Shown: piece after piece, positions 31,217 to 40,567 of the stretch
How the letters are laid out: the number at the start of each line of letters is the position of its first letter
Position numbering within the stretch: position 1 is the stretch's first letter
Source: SIG673 sp045653945
GTDB taxonomy: Bacteria; Bacillota; Clostridia; Oscillospirales; CAG-272
Assembly (NCBI GenBank): GCA_045653945.1
Contig: JAZOML010000048.1
Coordinates: forward strand, 1-58,994
Direction of reading: 5' to 3'
DNA length: 58,994 nucleotides
The notes under the pieces: generated by a model
Told to the model about the DNA's origin: nothing
Seen by the model: the letters and a program-made list of their open reading frames with translations, nothing else
The model's database searches: none
Position numbers and translations under genes: made by a program

Positions 31217-32164
31217 ATGAAATACTTTCTTGGTATCGATACCTCAAATTACAGAACGAGTGTGGCACTTTGCGACGAAAACGGCACACCCGTAAAGCAA
31301 ATACGAAGGCTTTTACCCGTAAAAAGCGGAGAGCTTGGGCTTCGCCAAAGCGAGGCTCTTTTTGAGCACACAAAGGCTCTTCCCGGTATTATGGAGGAGC
31401 TGGGAGCTTTTGATATTTCGGCGGTTGGCTACTCAGCAAGACCGCGCGACGTTGTCGGCTCGTATATGCCCTGCTTTCTTGCGGGCGAGTCGGTTGCAAG
31501 GTCTATAGCCTCTATTTTGGGAGTAAAGACCTACGATTTTTCGCATCAGGCGGGACACGTCAAGGCGGCGGCTTATTCTTGCAAGGACAAAATTTTAAAA
31601 AGCGGAAAAAGCTTTTTTGATATCACCGAGCAAGGTGGAGAGTTTATAACCTTTCACCTAAGCGGAGGTACAACAGAGGCTCTTCTCTATCAAAACGGCT
31701 CGCTTACAATTCTAGGTCAAACGCTTGATTTAAACGCAGGACAAGCAGTTGACAGGGTAGGCGTTATGCTCGGGCTACCATTTCCAAGTGGCGAGCATCT
31801 TGAGGCACTTGCAAACGCTATGCCGCAAAGCAAGGGGTTAAAAATTTCAGTTAAGGGCTATGATTGTAACCTAGCAGGACTTGAAAACATAGCGGCGAAA
31901 ATGCACCTCAAAGGCACTGACGCAAAGGAAATTGCTGCGTTTACACTCGATTTTATTCTAAAAACCGTTGATAAAATGACGGAAAATATATTAACCGATT
32001 ATAAGGGGTTGCCCATTTTATATGCGGGTGGGGTTTCATCCTGCAAAAGAATAGCAAATGCGCTCACAAAAAAATATGAGTGCGCTTTTGCAAAGCCTGA
32101 GCTTTCGGGCGATAACGCAGTAGGCATAGCTTTGCTTTGCAGAGAAAAATATCTAAATACTTAA
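31217..32164 (+). CDS. Kae1/TsaD-like (M22 family) paralog
   Basis: 315 residues. The ASKHA-type fold starts with GIDTSNYRTSVAL; HQAGH near residue 113 is the metal-binding HxxxH; LSGGTTEALL and LYAGGVSSCKRI match the nucleotide-binding strands of TsaD/Kae1. It is shorter than true TsaD (about 340) and diverged in the EHxxAL region, and Clostridia usually have a bona fide tsaD elsewhere, so this is probably the second paralog often seen between nusB and xseA. Threonylcarbamoyl transfer is possible but unproven. Confidence 0.85.
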   Translation: MKYFLGIDTSNYRTSVALCDENGTPVKQIRRLLPVKSGELGLRQSEALFEHTKALPGIMEELGAFDISAVGYSARPRDVVGSYMPCFLAGESVARSIASILGVKTYDFSHQAGHVKAAAYSCKDKILKSGKSFFDITEQGGEFITFHLSGGTTEALLYQNGSLTILGQTLDLNAGQAVDRVGVMLGLPFPSGEHLEALANAMPQSKGLKISVKGYDCNLAGLENIAAKMHLKGTDAKEIAAFTLDFILKTVDKMTENILTDYKGLPILYAGGVSSCKRIANALTKKYECAFAKPELSGDNAVGIALLCREKYLNT

Positions 32165-32185
32165 CAAACAAAGGAGGCGAGGCGC

Positions 32186-33424
32186 TTGAATACAAGTGAA
32201 TATGAAAACGCATTTAAAGAAAACATATTCAGCGTTTCGCAAATAAACGGACTCGTCAAGGAGCTTATTGAAAGTGTTCCTGTCTTTTCGGGAGTTAAGG
32301 TGCGAGGCGAGATTTCCAACCTTACAAAGCACCGAAGCGGTCATTACTATTTTTCGCTTAAAGACGAGGAGTCGGTAATCAAGGCGGTTATGTTTGCAAG
32401 GGACGTCAGGTTTTGCAGGACACCTATCGAAAACGGTATGAAGGTTGTCGCGCGCGGCAGACTTACCGTTTATCCGCCAAGCGGTCAGTATCAGCTGGTA
32501 GCTTCCGAAATGGAGGCGGACGGCAAGGGCGCGCTATATGAAGCATACGAAAGACTCAAGGCAAAGCTCGAAAACGAGGGACTTTTCGGTGCTGAGTATA
32601 AGCACGAGCTACCCGCATTTCCGAAAACAGTCGGCGTTATAACCTCGCCTACGGGCGCAGCGGTTCGAGATATTATTAACGTTACGGGTAGGCGCTACCC
32701 TCTCGCAAAAATTCTAATCTATCCCGCGCTTGTTCAAGGTGAGGGCGCAGAGGCCTCACTTATCAAGGGCGTACAGTATTTTACTAAAACAAAAAAAGCC
32801 GACGTTGTTATTATCGGACGTGGAGGCGGCTCTATTGAGGACCTTTGGGCTTTTAACAGCGAGCCTCTTGCAAGAGCGATAGCGGCAAGTGGTCTACCGT
32901 TTATTTCGGCAGTAGGACACGAAACGGATTTTACTATTTGCGATTTCGTATGCTCAAAAAGAGCGCCGACACCCTCAGGTGCGGCGGAGCTTGCAGTACC
33001 CGATTATCTTGCGGTTATGGGCGGATTTGACGCTTATCTTTCCGATATGCAAAGAGAAATGAAGCGAATTACCTCTTCGCTTCGCTTTAAGCTTGATGCT
33101 TTGGCAGGAAAAAAGGTACTTTCCTCACCCTACGGCTTTATTGATGAAAAAAGACTTAAGCTTGATACTCTATCCGACAAAATAGAAAGTATCACCAAGA
33201 ATAAAATTTCAAGCTGCAATTTAAATTTTTTGCGTCTTTCAAAGCAGCTTGATGCACTCAGTCCTCTTGCCGTTTTAACAAGAGGCTACGGTGCAATTTA
33301 TGGCAAAGACGGAGTACTGACTTCGGTAAAATCGGTAAATGAAGGCGATAACCTTGATATTAGATTAAGCGACGGCACAGTGCAGGCTGTGGCAAATAAA
33401 ATCACCCCCGAAAACAAAGAGTGA
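32186..33424 (+). CDS. xseA: exodeoxyribonuclease VII large subunit
   Basis: 412 residues. An OB fold (about 15-110, VRGEISNLTKHRSGHYYFSLKD) is followed by the catalytic exonuclease VII domain (RGGGSIEDLWAFN, SAVGHETDFT). With XseB it degrades single-stranded DNA to oligonucleotides. The start is TTG 32186, supported by AGGAGG 8 bases before it and by homology of the N-terminus. xseB follows after 11 bases. Confidence 0.95.
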   Translation: MNTSEYENAFKENIFSVSQINGLVKELIESVPVFSGVKVRGEISNLTKHRSGHYYFSLKDEESVIKAVMFARDVRFCRTPIENGMKVVARGRLTVYPPSGQYQLVASEMEADGKGALYEAYERLKAKLENEGLFGAEYKHELPAFPKTVGVITSPTGAAVRDIINVTGRRYPLAKILIYPALVQGEGAEASLIKGVQYFTKTKKADVVIIGRGGGSIEDLWAFNSEPLARAIAASGLPFISAVGHETDFTICDFVCSKRAPTPSGAAELAVPDYLAVMGGFDAYLSDMQREMKRITSSLRFKLDALAGKKVLSSPYGFIDEKRLKLDTLSDKIESITKNKISSCNLNFLRLSKQLDALSPLAVLTRGYGAIYGKDGVLTSVKSVNEGDNLDIRLSDGTVQAVANKITPENKE

Positions 33425-33435
33425 GGTAAAACGGT

Positions 33436-33675
33436 ATGGCAAACAAAAAGGATATAAGCTTTGAGGCAGCTATGGTGCGCCTTGAGGAAATAGTTAAAGC
33501 ACTTGAGGACGGCAAAGCCCCCCTTGATACCTCACTTGCTCTTTTTGAAGAGGGCGTAGGACTTGTGGCGCTTTGCAAAAATCAGCTCGACACTGCCGAG
33601 CAAAAGGTAAAAATACTTCTTGAAAACGGAAACGGAGATAACGATGAAGGAGATTTTGTCGGTACTGACGACTAA
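33436..33675 (+). CDS. xseB: exodeoxyribonuclease VII small subunit
   Basis: 79 residues. The pattern SFEAAMVRLEEIVKALEDG and LDTSLALFEEGVGL is the XseB helical hairpin. Several small subunits bind the large subunit. The C-terminus is acidic and overlaps the start of ispA by 32 bases in a different frame, so both are translated from one coupled message. Confidence 0.95.
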   Translation: MANKKDISFEAAMVRLEEIVKALEDGKAPLDTSLALFEEGVGLVALCKNQLDTAEQKVKILLENGNGDNDEGDFVGTDD

Positions 33676-34486
33676 CTCAGAGCTGCTCGAAAAAACGGCA
33701 AGAAAGCTTTTTGCAAAAAAAGACTGCGATTTTGCCGAGCTTTTCGACGCTTTTGATTATGCATTTTTTGGGGCAGGTAAAAGAATTCGTCCTACCCTGA
33801 CTCTTGAATTTACAAGAATGCTCGGCGGTAGCGACGAGGCGGCTTTGCCGCTCGCTCTTGCAGTCGAGATGATACATAACTATTCCCTTGTGCACGATGA
33901 TCTTCCCTGTATGGATAACGACGATATGCGCAGAGGTAAGCCGTCCTGCCACAAGGCATACGGAGAGGCTACCGCACTGCTTTGCGGCGATGCGCTTCTC
34001 ACCGAGGCCTTCGGTGTAATTTGCTCTTCAAGTGCGCTTTCCGACAGCGCAAAAGTAAAGGCAGTTGCACTGCTTTCGCAATGCGCAGGACTAAACGGTA
34101 TGATTGGCGGTCAGCAAATCGACCTTATGGGTGAACAAAAGAGGTTAACTAAGGACGAACACAACAAAATGAACCTCTACAAAACTGGTGCGCTTATCAA
34201 GTGCGCCTGCCTGCTCGGTTGCATAGCGGCGGAAGCTGATGAAAAAGCATTTGCGATTGCAAGTATTTACGGCGAAAATATCGGACTTGCGTTTCAAGTT
34301 ACGGACGACCTGCTCGATATGGGAGAGGAGGATAGCAAAACAACCTATCTTACCTTTATGAGCGAGGCACAGGCAAAAGAATACGCAAGTCAATTAACAA
34401 ACGGAGCAATAAGTGCCGTTTCAGAATATAAAAATAGTGAAACACTCATCGCTTTAGCCAAATTTTTACAGGAAAGAACGGTATGA
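33644..34486 (+). CDS. ispA: short-chain polyprenyl diphosphate synthase
   Basis: 280 residues. The two aspartate-rich motifs are DDLPCMDND (FARM) and DDLLD (SARM), and GKRIRP at the N-terminal side binds isopentenyl diphosphate. It should make farnesyl or geranylgeranyl diphosphate for undecaprenyl and quinone precursors. A TTG at 33620 opens the frame, but GGAG at 33634-33637 points to ATG 33644. The stop overlaps tlyA by four bases; the dxs gene often found between them is absent. Confidence 0.92.
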   Translation: MKEILSVLTTNSELLEKTARKLFAKKDCDFAELFDAFDYAFFGAGKRIRPTLTLEFTRMLGGSDEAALPLALAVEMIHNYSLVHDDLPCMDNDDMRRGKPSCHKAYGEATALLCGDALLTEAFGVICSSSALSDSAKVKAVALLSQCAGLNGMIGGQQIDLMGEQKRLTKDEHNKMNLYKTGALIKCACLLGCIAAEADEKAFAIASIYGENIGLAFQVTDDLLDMGEEDSKTTYLTFMSEAQAKEYASQLTNGAISAVSEYKNSETLIALAKFLQERTV

Positions 34487-35265
34487 GAGCCGACCTTTTT
34501 CTGAGCGCAAACGGTTACTGTGAAAGCAGGAGCCGAGCGGCACAAAGCATTGAAGCAGGTTGCGTTTTCGTAAACGGAAAATGTATTACAAAGGCTTCTT
34601 TTGATATTAAAGAAAACGATGCGGTTGAAATTCGCGGCGAGGCAATCCCCGACGTAAGCCGAGGCGGACTCAAGCTACGAGGTGCACTAGAGTCGTTTGG
34701 TATAAAATGCGACGGACTCACCTGCGTAGATATAGGCGCATCAACGGGCGGATTTACCGACGTTTTGCTTAAAAACGGCGCAAAAAAGGTATTCGCAGTT
34801 GATTGCGGTGTCGGTCAGCTTCACCCTTCACTTGCAAATGATAGCAGGGTTGTTAATTTAGAAAATTTCAACGCCCGCACACTTACAACGGAAACGCTCG
34901 GTCAGGCGGTTGATATGGCGGTAATGGACGTCAGCTTCATTTCGCAAACGCTTTTACACACCGTTGTAGCAAATATTTTGAATGGTAACGGAATTTTTAT
35001 TTCTTTGATAAAGCCACAGTTTGAGGTCGGGAGAAAGGCTTTAACCAAAAGCGGCATAGTCAAGGACGCAAGGGAGCATATAAGCGCTATTGAAACGGTA
35101 GTTGCTTCTGCAAAAGCCTCATCTCTTATTTTAAATGCGCTTACCGTATCCCCGATTAGCGGCGGCGACGGTAACAGGGAATTCCTTGCATTGTTTACAA
35201 AAAACAGTTCAAAGGAATTTGTTCCCACAAGAGATTTTTTAAAATCACTTACAAGTAAAAAATAA
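34483..35265 (+). CDS. tlyA: TlyA-family rRNA 2'-O-methyltransferase
   Basis: 260 residues. An N-terminal S4 RNA-binding domain (about 1-60, RADLFLSANGYCESRSRAAQ) is followed by a FtsJ/RrmJ-like methyltransferase with the SAM motif DIGASTGGFTDVLL and MDVSFIS. TlyA methylates cytidines in rRNA of both subunits in some bacteria; Firmicute members are assigned by homology. The gene overlaps ispA and precedes nadK by 44 bases. Confidence 0.92.
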   Translation: MRADLFLSANGYCESRSRAAQSIEAGCVFVNGKCITKASFDIKENDAVEIRGEAIPDVSRGGLKLRGALESFGIKCDGLTCVDIGASTGGFTDVLLKNGAKKVFAVDCGVGQLHPSLANDSRVVNLENFNARTLTTETLGQAVDMAVMDVSFISQTLLHTVVANILNGNGIFISLIKPQFEVGRKALTKSGIVKDAREHISAIETVVASAKASSLILNALTVSPISGGDGNREFLALFTKNSSKEFVPTRDFLKSLTSKK

Positions 35266-35309
35266 TTTTTAAAAGTTATTTTAAAACACTAACGAAAGGA
35301 TTATTCCTT

Positions 35310-36074
35310 ATGCAAAACCTTTACATATTTGTCGGGGACGGCAAGGATAAGGACGGAAAATGCACCAAGGCGATAACCGAGGTTACCCTCGGCTGCGGTG
35401 GCAATATAACCGAAGATATTGAAAAAGCAGACGTTATTGCGGCGCTTGGCGGCGACGGTACTATTATGCGTGCAGCTCATATCGCAGCAAAGCTTAATAT
35501 CCCCGTAATAGGTATAAATTTAGGCAGAGTCGGTTATATGGCGGAGCTTGACGGAAGCGAAATTTCACTTATTGCAAAATATTTTAACGGTCAGTACACA
35601 GAAGATGCACGTATGATGCTCACCGTTAAGGTCGGCAGCAACACCTACTATGCGTTAAACGATGCAGTTTTTCACTCCAAAAACAGGCATATGTGTAAAT
35701 ATGCCCTCTCGTGCGATAACAGAGAGGTAAACGAATACAGAGGGGACGGAATTATAATATCCACGCCGACAGGCTCAACTGCATATTCTATGTCAGCAGG
35801 CGGCTCAGTAATAGACCCAAGACTCAGCTGTATATGTGTAACCCCCATTTGCGCTCAGTCGCTTACCGCAAGACCGCTCATCTTTGAGCCTAAAAGTAAG
35901 CTTTGCATAACGGCGCAATGTACCGAAGCAATGCTCACCGTCGACGGAAGCAAACCAATTTCAATTACACAGAGCGACAGTGTAAGCATTTCAAAAAGTA
36001 AAAGAGTATTCAAAATGATAAAGCTTAAGGAGGACAGCTTTTTTGAGGTTCTCCGCAGTAAAAGATTAAATTAA
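35310..36074 (+). CDS. nadK: NAD kinase
   Basis: 254 residues. GGDGT near residue 50 is the catalytic motif and TPTGSTAYSMSAGG the second signature, with NE and RGDG between them. It makes NADP from NAD and ATP or polyphosphate. A ribosome site GAAAGGA precedes ATG 35310. The usual neighbour argR follows after 26 bases. Confidence 0.95.
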   Translation: MQNLYIFVGDGKDKDGKCTKAITEVTLGCGGNITEDIEKADVIAALGGDGTIMRAAHIAAKLNIPVIGINLGRVGYMAELDGSEISLIAKYFNGQYTEDARMMLTVKVGSNTYYALNDAVFHSKNRHMCKYALSCDNREVNEYRGDGIIISTPTGSTAYSMSAGGSVIDPRLSCICVTPICAQSLTARPLIFEPKSKLCITAQCTEAMLTVDGSKPISITQSDSVSISKSKRVFKMIKLKEDSFFEVLRSKRLN

Positions 36075-36100
36075 AGCCCACTTGAAAGGAATTTACAGCT

Positions 36101-36559
36101 GTGAAAACAAAGCAAAACAGACAAGGACTTATACTTGATATAATAACCGAAAATACGGTTGAAACACAGGAGCAGCTTATCGAAAAGCTCCGTGAGGCAG
36201 GTTACCCCGTAACTCAGGCTACAATTTCAAGAGATATAAGAGAGCTTCGCTTAACCAAGGTTGCGTGCGGATTTGGAGTTTACAAATACGTCGTTTCAAA
36301 TCAGGAAACACACTCCCACTCGGCAAAGTATCTCAACATTTTAAAGGAAACCGTAACCACTATCGACCACGCAGGCAACATCGTCGTTGTAAAAACCTAC
36401 GCAGGTATGGCGCAGGCGGCTGCGGCAGCTCTTGACTCTATGGGCTGGACCGAGATAATCGGAAGCATAGCAGGTGATGATACCATTATGCTTGTGCTCC
36501 GTTCAGTTGACGCATCAAGAGTATTTTCAAGCGAGCTTTCAGGATTGCTCGGAATTTAA
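36101..36559 (+). CDS. argR: arginine repressor ArgR
   Basis: 152 residues, GTG start with GAAAGGA upstream. A winged-helix N-terminus (about 1-70, TQATISRDIRELRL recognition helix) is followed by an oligomerisation and arginine-binding C-terminus with IAGDDTIM. It represses arginine biosynthesis genes and activates catabolism when arginine binds. Its position between nadK and recN is conserved in Firmicutes and is not a sign that it controls this operon. Confidence 0.95.
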   Translation: MKTKQNRQGLILDIITENTVETQEQLIEKLREAGYPVTQATISRDIRELRLTKVACGFGVYKYVVSNQETHSHSAKYLNILKETVTTIDHAGNIVVVKTYAGMAQAAAAALDSMGWTEIIGSIAGDDTIMLVLRSVDASRVFSSELSGLLGI

Positions 36560-36588
36560 AACCAACGTAAAAAGGCGGTATATTAACG

Positions 36589-38286
36589 GTGATAACCGAA
36601 CTGCATATTGAAAACATAGCCGTAATAAAAAAGCTTACGGTGAATTTCAAAAACGGATTTTCAGTGCTTACCGGTGAAACGGGTGCGGGAAAATCAATAA
36701 TAATTGATTCGGTAAATCTTTTGCTCGGCGCAAGAAGCGCAAGGGAGCTTATAAGAAACGGCGAAAGCTCTGCGCGTGTGTGCGCCTGCTTTTCCGATAT
36801 TTCCGAGCCTATCCTTGCAGAGCTTGAGGCTCTTGACGTTTTTCCCGAGGACGACGGCTGCGTTTATATACAACGCACCCTAAGCTCCGATGGCAAGGCG
36901 CAGGCTAAGATTAACGGAAGAAGTGTACCGACCTCTCTTCTTCGCGAGGTTGGTAAATATCTTATCAATATTCACGGTCAGCACGACAACCAACAGCTTC
37001 TTTCACAGGAAAAGCATCTTTCATTTCTTGATGTGTGGGCAAACACAAGTGAGCTTCTTTCAGAGTATTCCGTTTGCTACGGCGAAATGGTACGCATACG
37101 CAAGGAAATCAAAAACGCCACTAAGAGTGAACAGGAAACAGCAATACTTACCGAAAGCCTCACTCACCGCATAAGCGAGATTGAAAACGCAAAGCTTAAA
37201 GCAGGCGAGGAGGAACTTCTCATAAAGAAACGGGACAGGCTCAAAAACATTGAAAAGATTTCTCGCTTTTGTTCGGAAATTTACAAGGCGCTTTCCGACG
37301 GAGAGGATTCTGCTGCATCACTTATAAATCAGGCTTACGATGCCGCCGCAAGGCTGGGCGATGCTCTTCCTGACGGTGATAAAATACTGCAAAGACTTGA
37401 ATTTTGCTCTTATGAGCTGAAGGATATTGCGGAAACGGCGCTTTCCTTAACCGACGGCGACGTTTCAGACCCCGAGGCAGAGCTTGATAAAATAGAAACA
37501 AGGCTTGACCTCATTTCAAGGCTAAAAAGAAAGTACGGGGATACCGTTGAAGCAGTCCTCGAATACAAAGAAAACGCCGCAAAGCAGCTTTCCGAAATAA
37601 AAAATTCGGAAACCAAAATAAAGACGCTCAAAAGTGAACTTGCTACAATGATTAAAAAGGCTACCGCCTGCGCCGAGGCGCTTACTGCACGACGCACCGA
37701 ATACGCCAAAAAACTATCCGACGAGATAACCGCACAGCTACGCTATCTTGACCTTGAAAAGGCAACGTTTTGCGTTTCCGTTACACCGCTTGAAAGCGAA
37801 AACGGAGCTAAGCGCTTTTCAGCAAACGGTTGCGATTTTGTGGAATTTCTCATCACCACAAACCCCGGTGAGCCGGTTAAATCACTTTCAAAGGTTGCCT
37901 CAGGCGGCGAGCTTTCAAGAGTTATGCTTGCGCTTAAAACTGTTCTTGCAGACAGCGACGGCGTCAGCACTATCATCTTCGACGAAATTGATACGGGCGT
38001 TTCCGGAAAAACCTCGCAAAAAATCGGTATCAAGCTACTTGAGCTTGGAAAAAGCAATCAGGTATTTTGCATAACACACTCGGCACAAATAGCCGCTATG
38101 GGCGATACGCATTACCGCATTTCAAAGGCGGAGGTTGACGGCAGAAACGAAACGTCCGTTACCGAGCTTGAGGGTGAAAGCAGGGTAAACGAAATTTCAA
38201 GAATTATGGGCGGTATAGAAATTACCGAAACCATAAAAAATACCGCTCGCGAAATGATTATGGCGGCAAACGCTTACAGAAAATAA
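36589..38286 (+). CDS. recN: DNA repair protein RecN
   Basis: 565 residues, GTG start. An SMC-like ATPase: Walker A GETGAGKS near residue 28, signature ASGGELSRV near 440, Walker B IIFDEIDTG near 463, with two coiled-coil arms between (about 160-340). It loads at double-strand breaks and promotes recombination. In spore-forming Clostridia spoIVB and spo0A normally follow; here tyrS comes next. Confidence 0.95.
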   Translation: MITELHIENIAVIKKLTVNFKNGFSVLTGETGAGKSIIIDSVNLLLGARSARELIRNGESSARVCACFSDISEPILAELEALDVFPEDDGCVYIQRTLSSDGKAQAKINGRSVPTSLLREVGKYLINIHGQHDNQQLLSQEKHLSFLDVWANTSELLSEYSVCYGEMVRIRKEIKNATKSEQETAILTESLTHRISEIENAKLKAGEEELLIKKRDRLKNIEKISRFCSEIYKALSDGEDSAASLINQAYDAAARLGDALPDGDKILQRLEFCSYELKDIAETALSLTDGDVSDPEAELDKIETRLDLISRLKRKYGDTVEAVLEYKENAAKQLSEIKNSETKIKTLKSELATMIKKATACAEALTARRTEYAKKLSDEITAQLRYLDLEKATFCVSVTPLESENGAKRFSANGCDFVEFLITTNPGEPVKSLSKVASGGELSRVMLALKTVLADSDGVSTIIFDEIDTGVSGKTSQKIGIKLLELGKSNQVFCITHSAQIAAMGDTHYRISKAEVDGRNETSVTELEGESRVNEISRIMGGIEITETIKNTAREMIMAANAYRK

Positions 38287-38335
38287 GCATAAAAAAGTAA
38301 ATTAAAAAATATTATATAAACGGAGAAAAAAGAAA

Positions 38336-39559
38336 ATGGGACTTTATCAAGAATTTATTGACAGAGGTATGATTGCACAGTGCACCAATCCCGAGGAGGT
38401 TCAAAAGCTTCTCGACGAGGGTAAGGTAACCTTCTACATCGGCTTTGACCCAACCGCCGACAGCCTTCACGTTGGACACTTCCTGCAAATGAAGATTATG
38501 GCTCATATGCAGCAGCACGGACACCACCCGATTGCTATTTTCGGCGGCGGTACGGGTATGATTGGCGACCCCTCGGGCAAAAGCGATATGAGAAAGATGC
38601 TCACTAAGGAAACCATTGCTCACAACATTGAGTGCTTCAAGACTCAAATGGCAAAATTTATCGACATCAGCGACGGAAAGGCAACCTTCGTAAACAACGG
38701 AGATTGGCTCTTAAATCTTAACTACGTCGACTTCCTTCGCGACGTTGGAGTACACTTTTCAGTAAACCGTATGCTCTCGGCTGAGTGCTACAAATCCCGT
38801 CTTGAACGCGGACTTACCTTCCTTGAGCTAAACTATATGCTTATGCAAAGCTATGACTTTTACAAGCTCTACAAGGACTACGGTTGTGTTCTTGAGCTCG
38901 GCGGCGACGACCAGTGGTCGAACATCATAGGTGGCGTTGAGCTTGTACGCCGTAAAGAGGGCAAGGACGTTTACGGACTCACCTTCAATCTTCTCACCAA
39001 CAGTGAGGGTAAAAAGATGGGTAAAACCGAAAAGGGCGCCGTTTGGCTTGACCCCGAAAAGACTCCTCCCTATGAGTTCTTCCAGTATTGGCGTAACGTA
39101 GGCGATGCCGACGTTATCAAGTGTATGAAGCTTCTTACATTTATGACTCTCGAAGAAATCGCAGAATACGAAAAGCTTGAGGGCTCCGAAATCAACAAGG
39201 GTAAGGAAAAGCTCGCTTACGAGCTTACCAAGCTTATTCACGGCACTGAGGCGGCTGACAAGGCTCTTGAGGCTGCAAAGAGTGTATTCGGCGCAGGTAA
39301 TATGTCCGAGAATATGCCTACCACCGAGGTTACCGCAGATATGCTTACCGACGGTGCTATCAGCGTTATCGATATGCTTGTCGCAAGCAAGCTCGCCCCC
39401 TCAAAGGGTGAGGCTCGCCGTCTTATTCAGCAGGGCGGTATCAGTGTTGATGACGAAAAGGTTACCGATTTTGGCGCAACAGTTTCCTCCGACAAGCTTG
39501 CAGGAGGCGTTGTAGTCAAGAAGGGTAAAAAGGTATTCCACCGCTTCACTCTCGCTTAA
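38336..39559 (+). CDS. tyrS: tyrosyl-tRNA synthetase
   Basis: 407 residues. HVGH near residue 47 is the HIGH motif, KMGKT near 228 the KMSKS equivalent, and the C-terminal 65 residues form an S4 domain (ARRLIQQGGISVDDEKV). It charges tRNA-Tyr. No T-box leader is present: only 49 bases separate it from recN, so it is transcribed with the operon. Confidence 0.95.
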   Translation: MGLYQEFIDRGMIAQCTNPEEVQKLLDEGKVTFYIGFDPTADSLHVGHFLQMKIMAHMQQHGHHPIAIFGGGTGMIGDPSGKSDMRKMLTKETIAHNIECFKTQMAKFIDISDGKATFVNNGDWLLNLNYVDFLRDVGVHFSVNRMLSAECYKSRLERGLTFLELNYMLMQSYDFYKLYKDYGCVLELGGDDQWSNIIGGVELVRRKEGKDVYGLTFNLLTNSEGKKMGKTEKGAVWLDPEKTPPYEFFQYWRNVGDADVIKCMKLLTFMTLEEIAEYEKLEGSEINKGKEKLAYELTKLIHGTEAADKALEAAKSVFGAGNMSENMPTTEVTADMLTDGAISVIDMLVASKLAPSKGEARRLIQQGGISVDDEKVTDFGATVSSDKLAGGVVVKKGKKVFHRFTLA

Positions 39560-39579
39560 AATAACCGAAAGGTAGATAA

Positions 39580-40557
39580 ATGAACACTTTGTTTTTGCAT
39601 TTTTTAAAGGATATGCAAAATAAAGGTCGTTTAAAGTTTTATGAAAATCACTCGCTTTCCCTCGTATCCACCTTTGGTATTGGGGGCAAGGCGAGGTTTT
39701 TCGTTATCCCCTACGATACCGATGCGCTTTGCCGTACAGTTTTATACGCATCAAGGTCAGGCAGGTACAAGGTTATTGGAAATGCCTCCAATTTGCTTTT
39801 TGACGACGGCGGATTTGACGGTTGTATTATTTGCACCGTTAAACTGCGTAAAATTCACCTCACGTCCCCGTCTTTTGCGGCAAATGGCGACAAAGCTATA
39901 TATGCAGAAAGCGGCGCTATGCTACCTGCACTTACACATCTTGCTTCAAATAGCGGATTTATGGGATTTGAGGGGCTTTGCTCCATTCCCGCAACTGTGG
40001 GCGGTGCGCTATGTCTTAATGCAGGCGCTTACGGTTCGGAAATAAGCGATACACTTCTTGCCTATGAGTGTTTTTGCCCAAAAACAAATGAGATAAGTCT
40101 TACTTTTGCAAGTAAAAGCTGTTTTTCCTACCGAAAAAGTCCGCTTATGAATTCGGGAAAAATTATTCTCGGAGCATATTTTCGCGCCGAGCCGGGAGAT
40201 ACCGAGCAAATCAAGGCAAGGTGTGAAAGATTCAAGGCTCTACGCAAGGAAAATCAACCGCAGGGTGTTAAAAGCGCCGGCTCGTATTTCAAGCGTCCAA
40301 AGGAAAACGAAGGATTTTTGCCGTATCAAAACAAAAGCGCAGGGCAGGTAATAGATATGTGCGGTCTTAAGGGCGCACACGTGGGCGGAGCGCAAATTTC
40401 GCCGAAGCACGCAAATTTTCTAATCAACGCAAGCGGCACAGCGCAGGCAAACGAGGTTTTAGCTCTTGCAAGGCTTGTTAAGGCTGAGGTATATCAAAAA
40501 ACGGGTATCCGTCTTTGCGAAGAGGTAGAATTTGTACCGTATCACAAAAACAGATAA
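39580..40557 (+). CDS. murB: UDP-N-acetylenolpyruvoylglucosamine reductase
   Basis: 325 residues. The FAD-binding part contains FGIGGKA and GNASNLLF, the catalytic Ser lies in KSAGSYFKRP and the C-terminal Glu in LCEEVEF. MurB reduces UDP-GlcNAc-enolpyruvate to UDP-MurNAc in peptidoglycan synthesis. The gene ends 10 bases from the convergent racemase gene with no clear terminator between. Confidence 0.94.
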   Translation: MNTLFLHFLKDMQNKGRLKFYENHSLSLVSTFGIGGKARFFVIPYDTDALCRTVLYASRSGRYKVIGNASNLLFDDGGFDGCIICTVKLRKIHLTSPSFAANGDKAIYAESGAMLPALTHLASNSGFMGFEGLCSIPATVGGALCLNAGAYGSEISDTLLAYECFCPKTNEISLTFASKSCFSYRKSPLMNSGKIILGAYFRAEPGDTEQIKARCERFKALRKENQPQGVKSAGSYFKRPKENEGFLPYQNKSAGQVIDMCGLKGAHVGGAQISPKHANFLINASGTAQANEVLALARLVKAEVYQKTGIRLCEEVEFVPYHKNR

Positions 40558-40567
40558 CCCGTATAAA

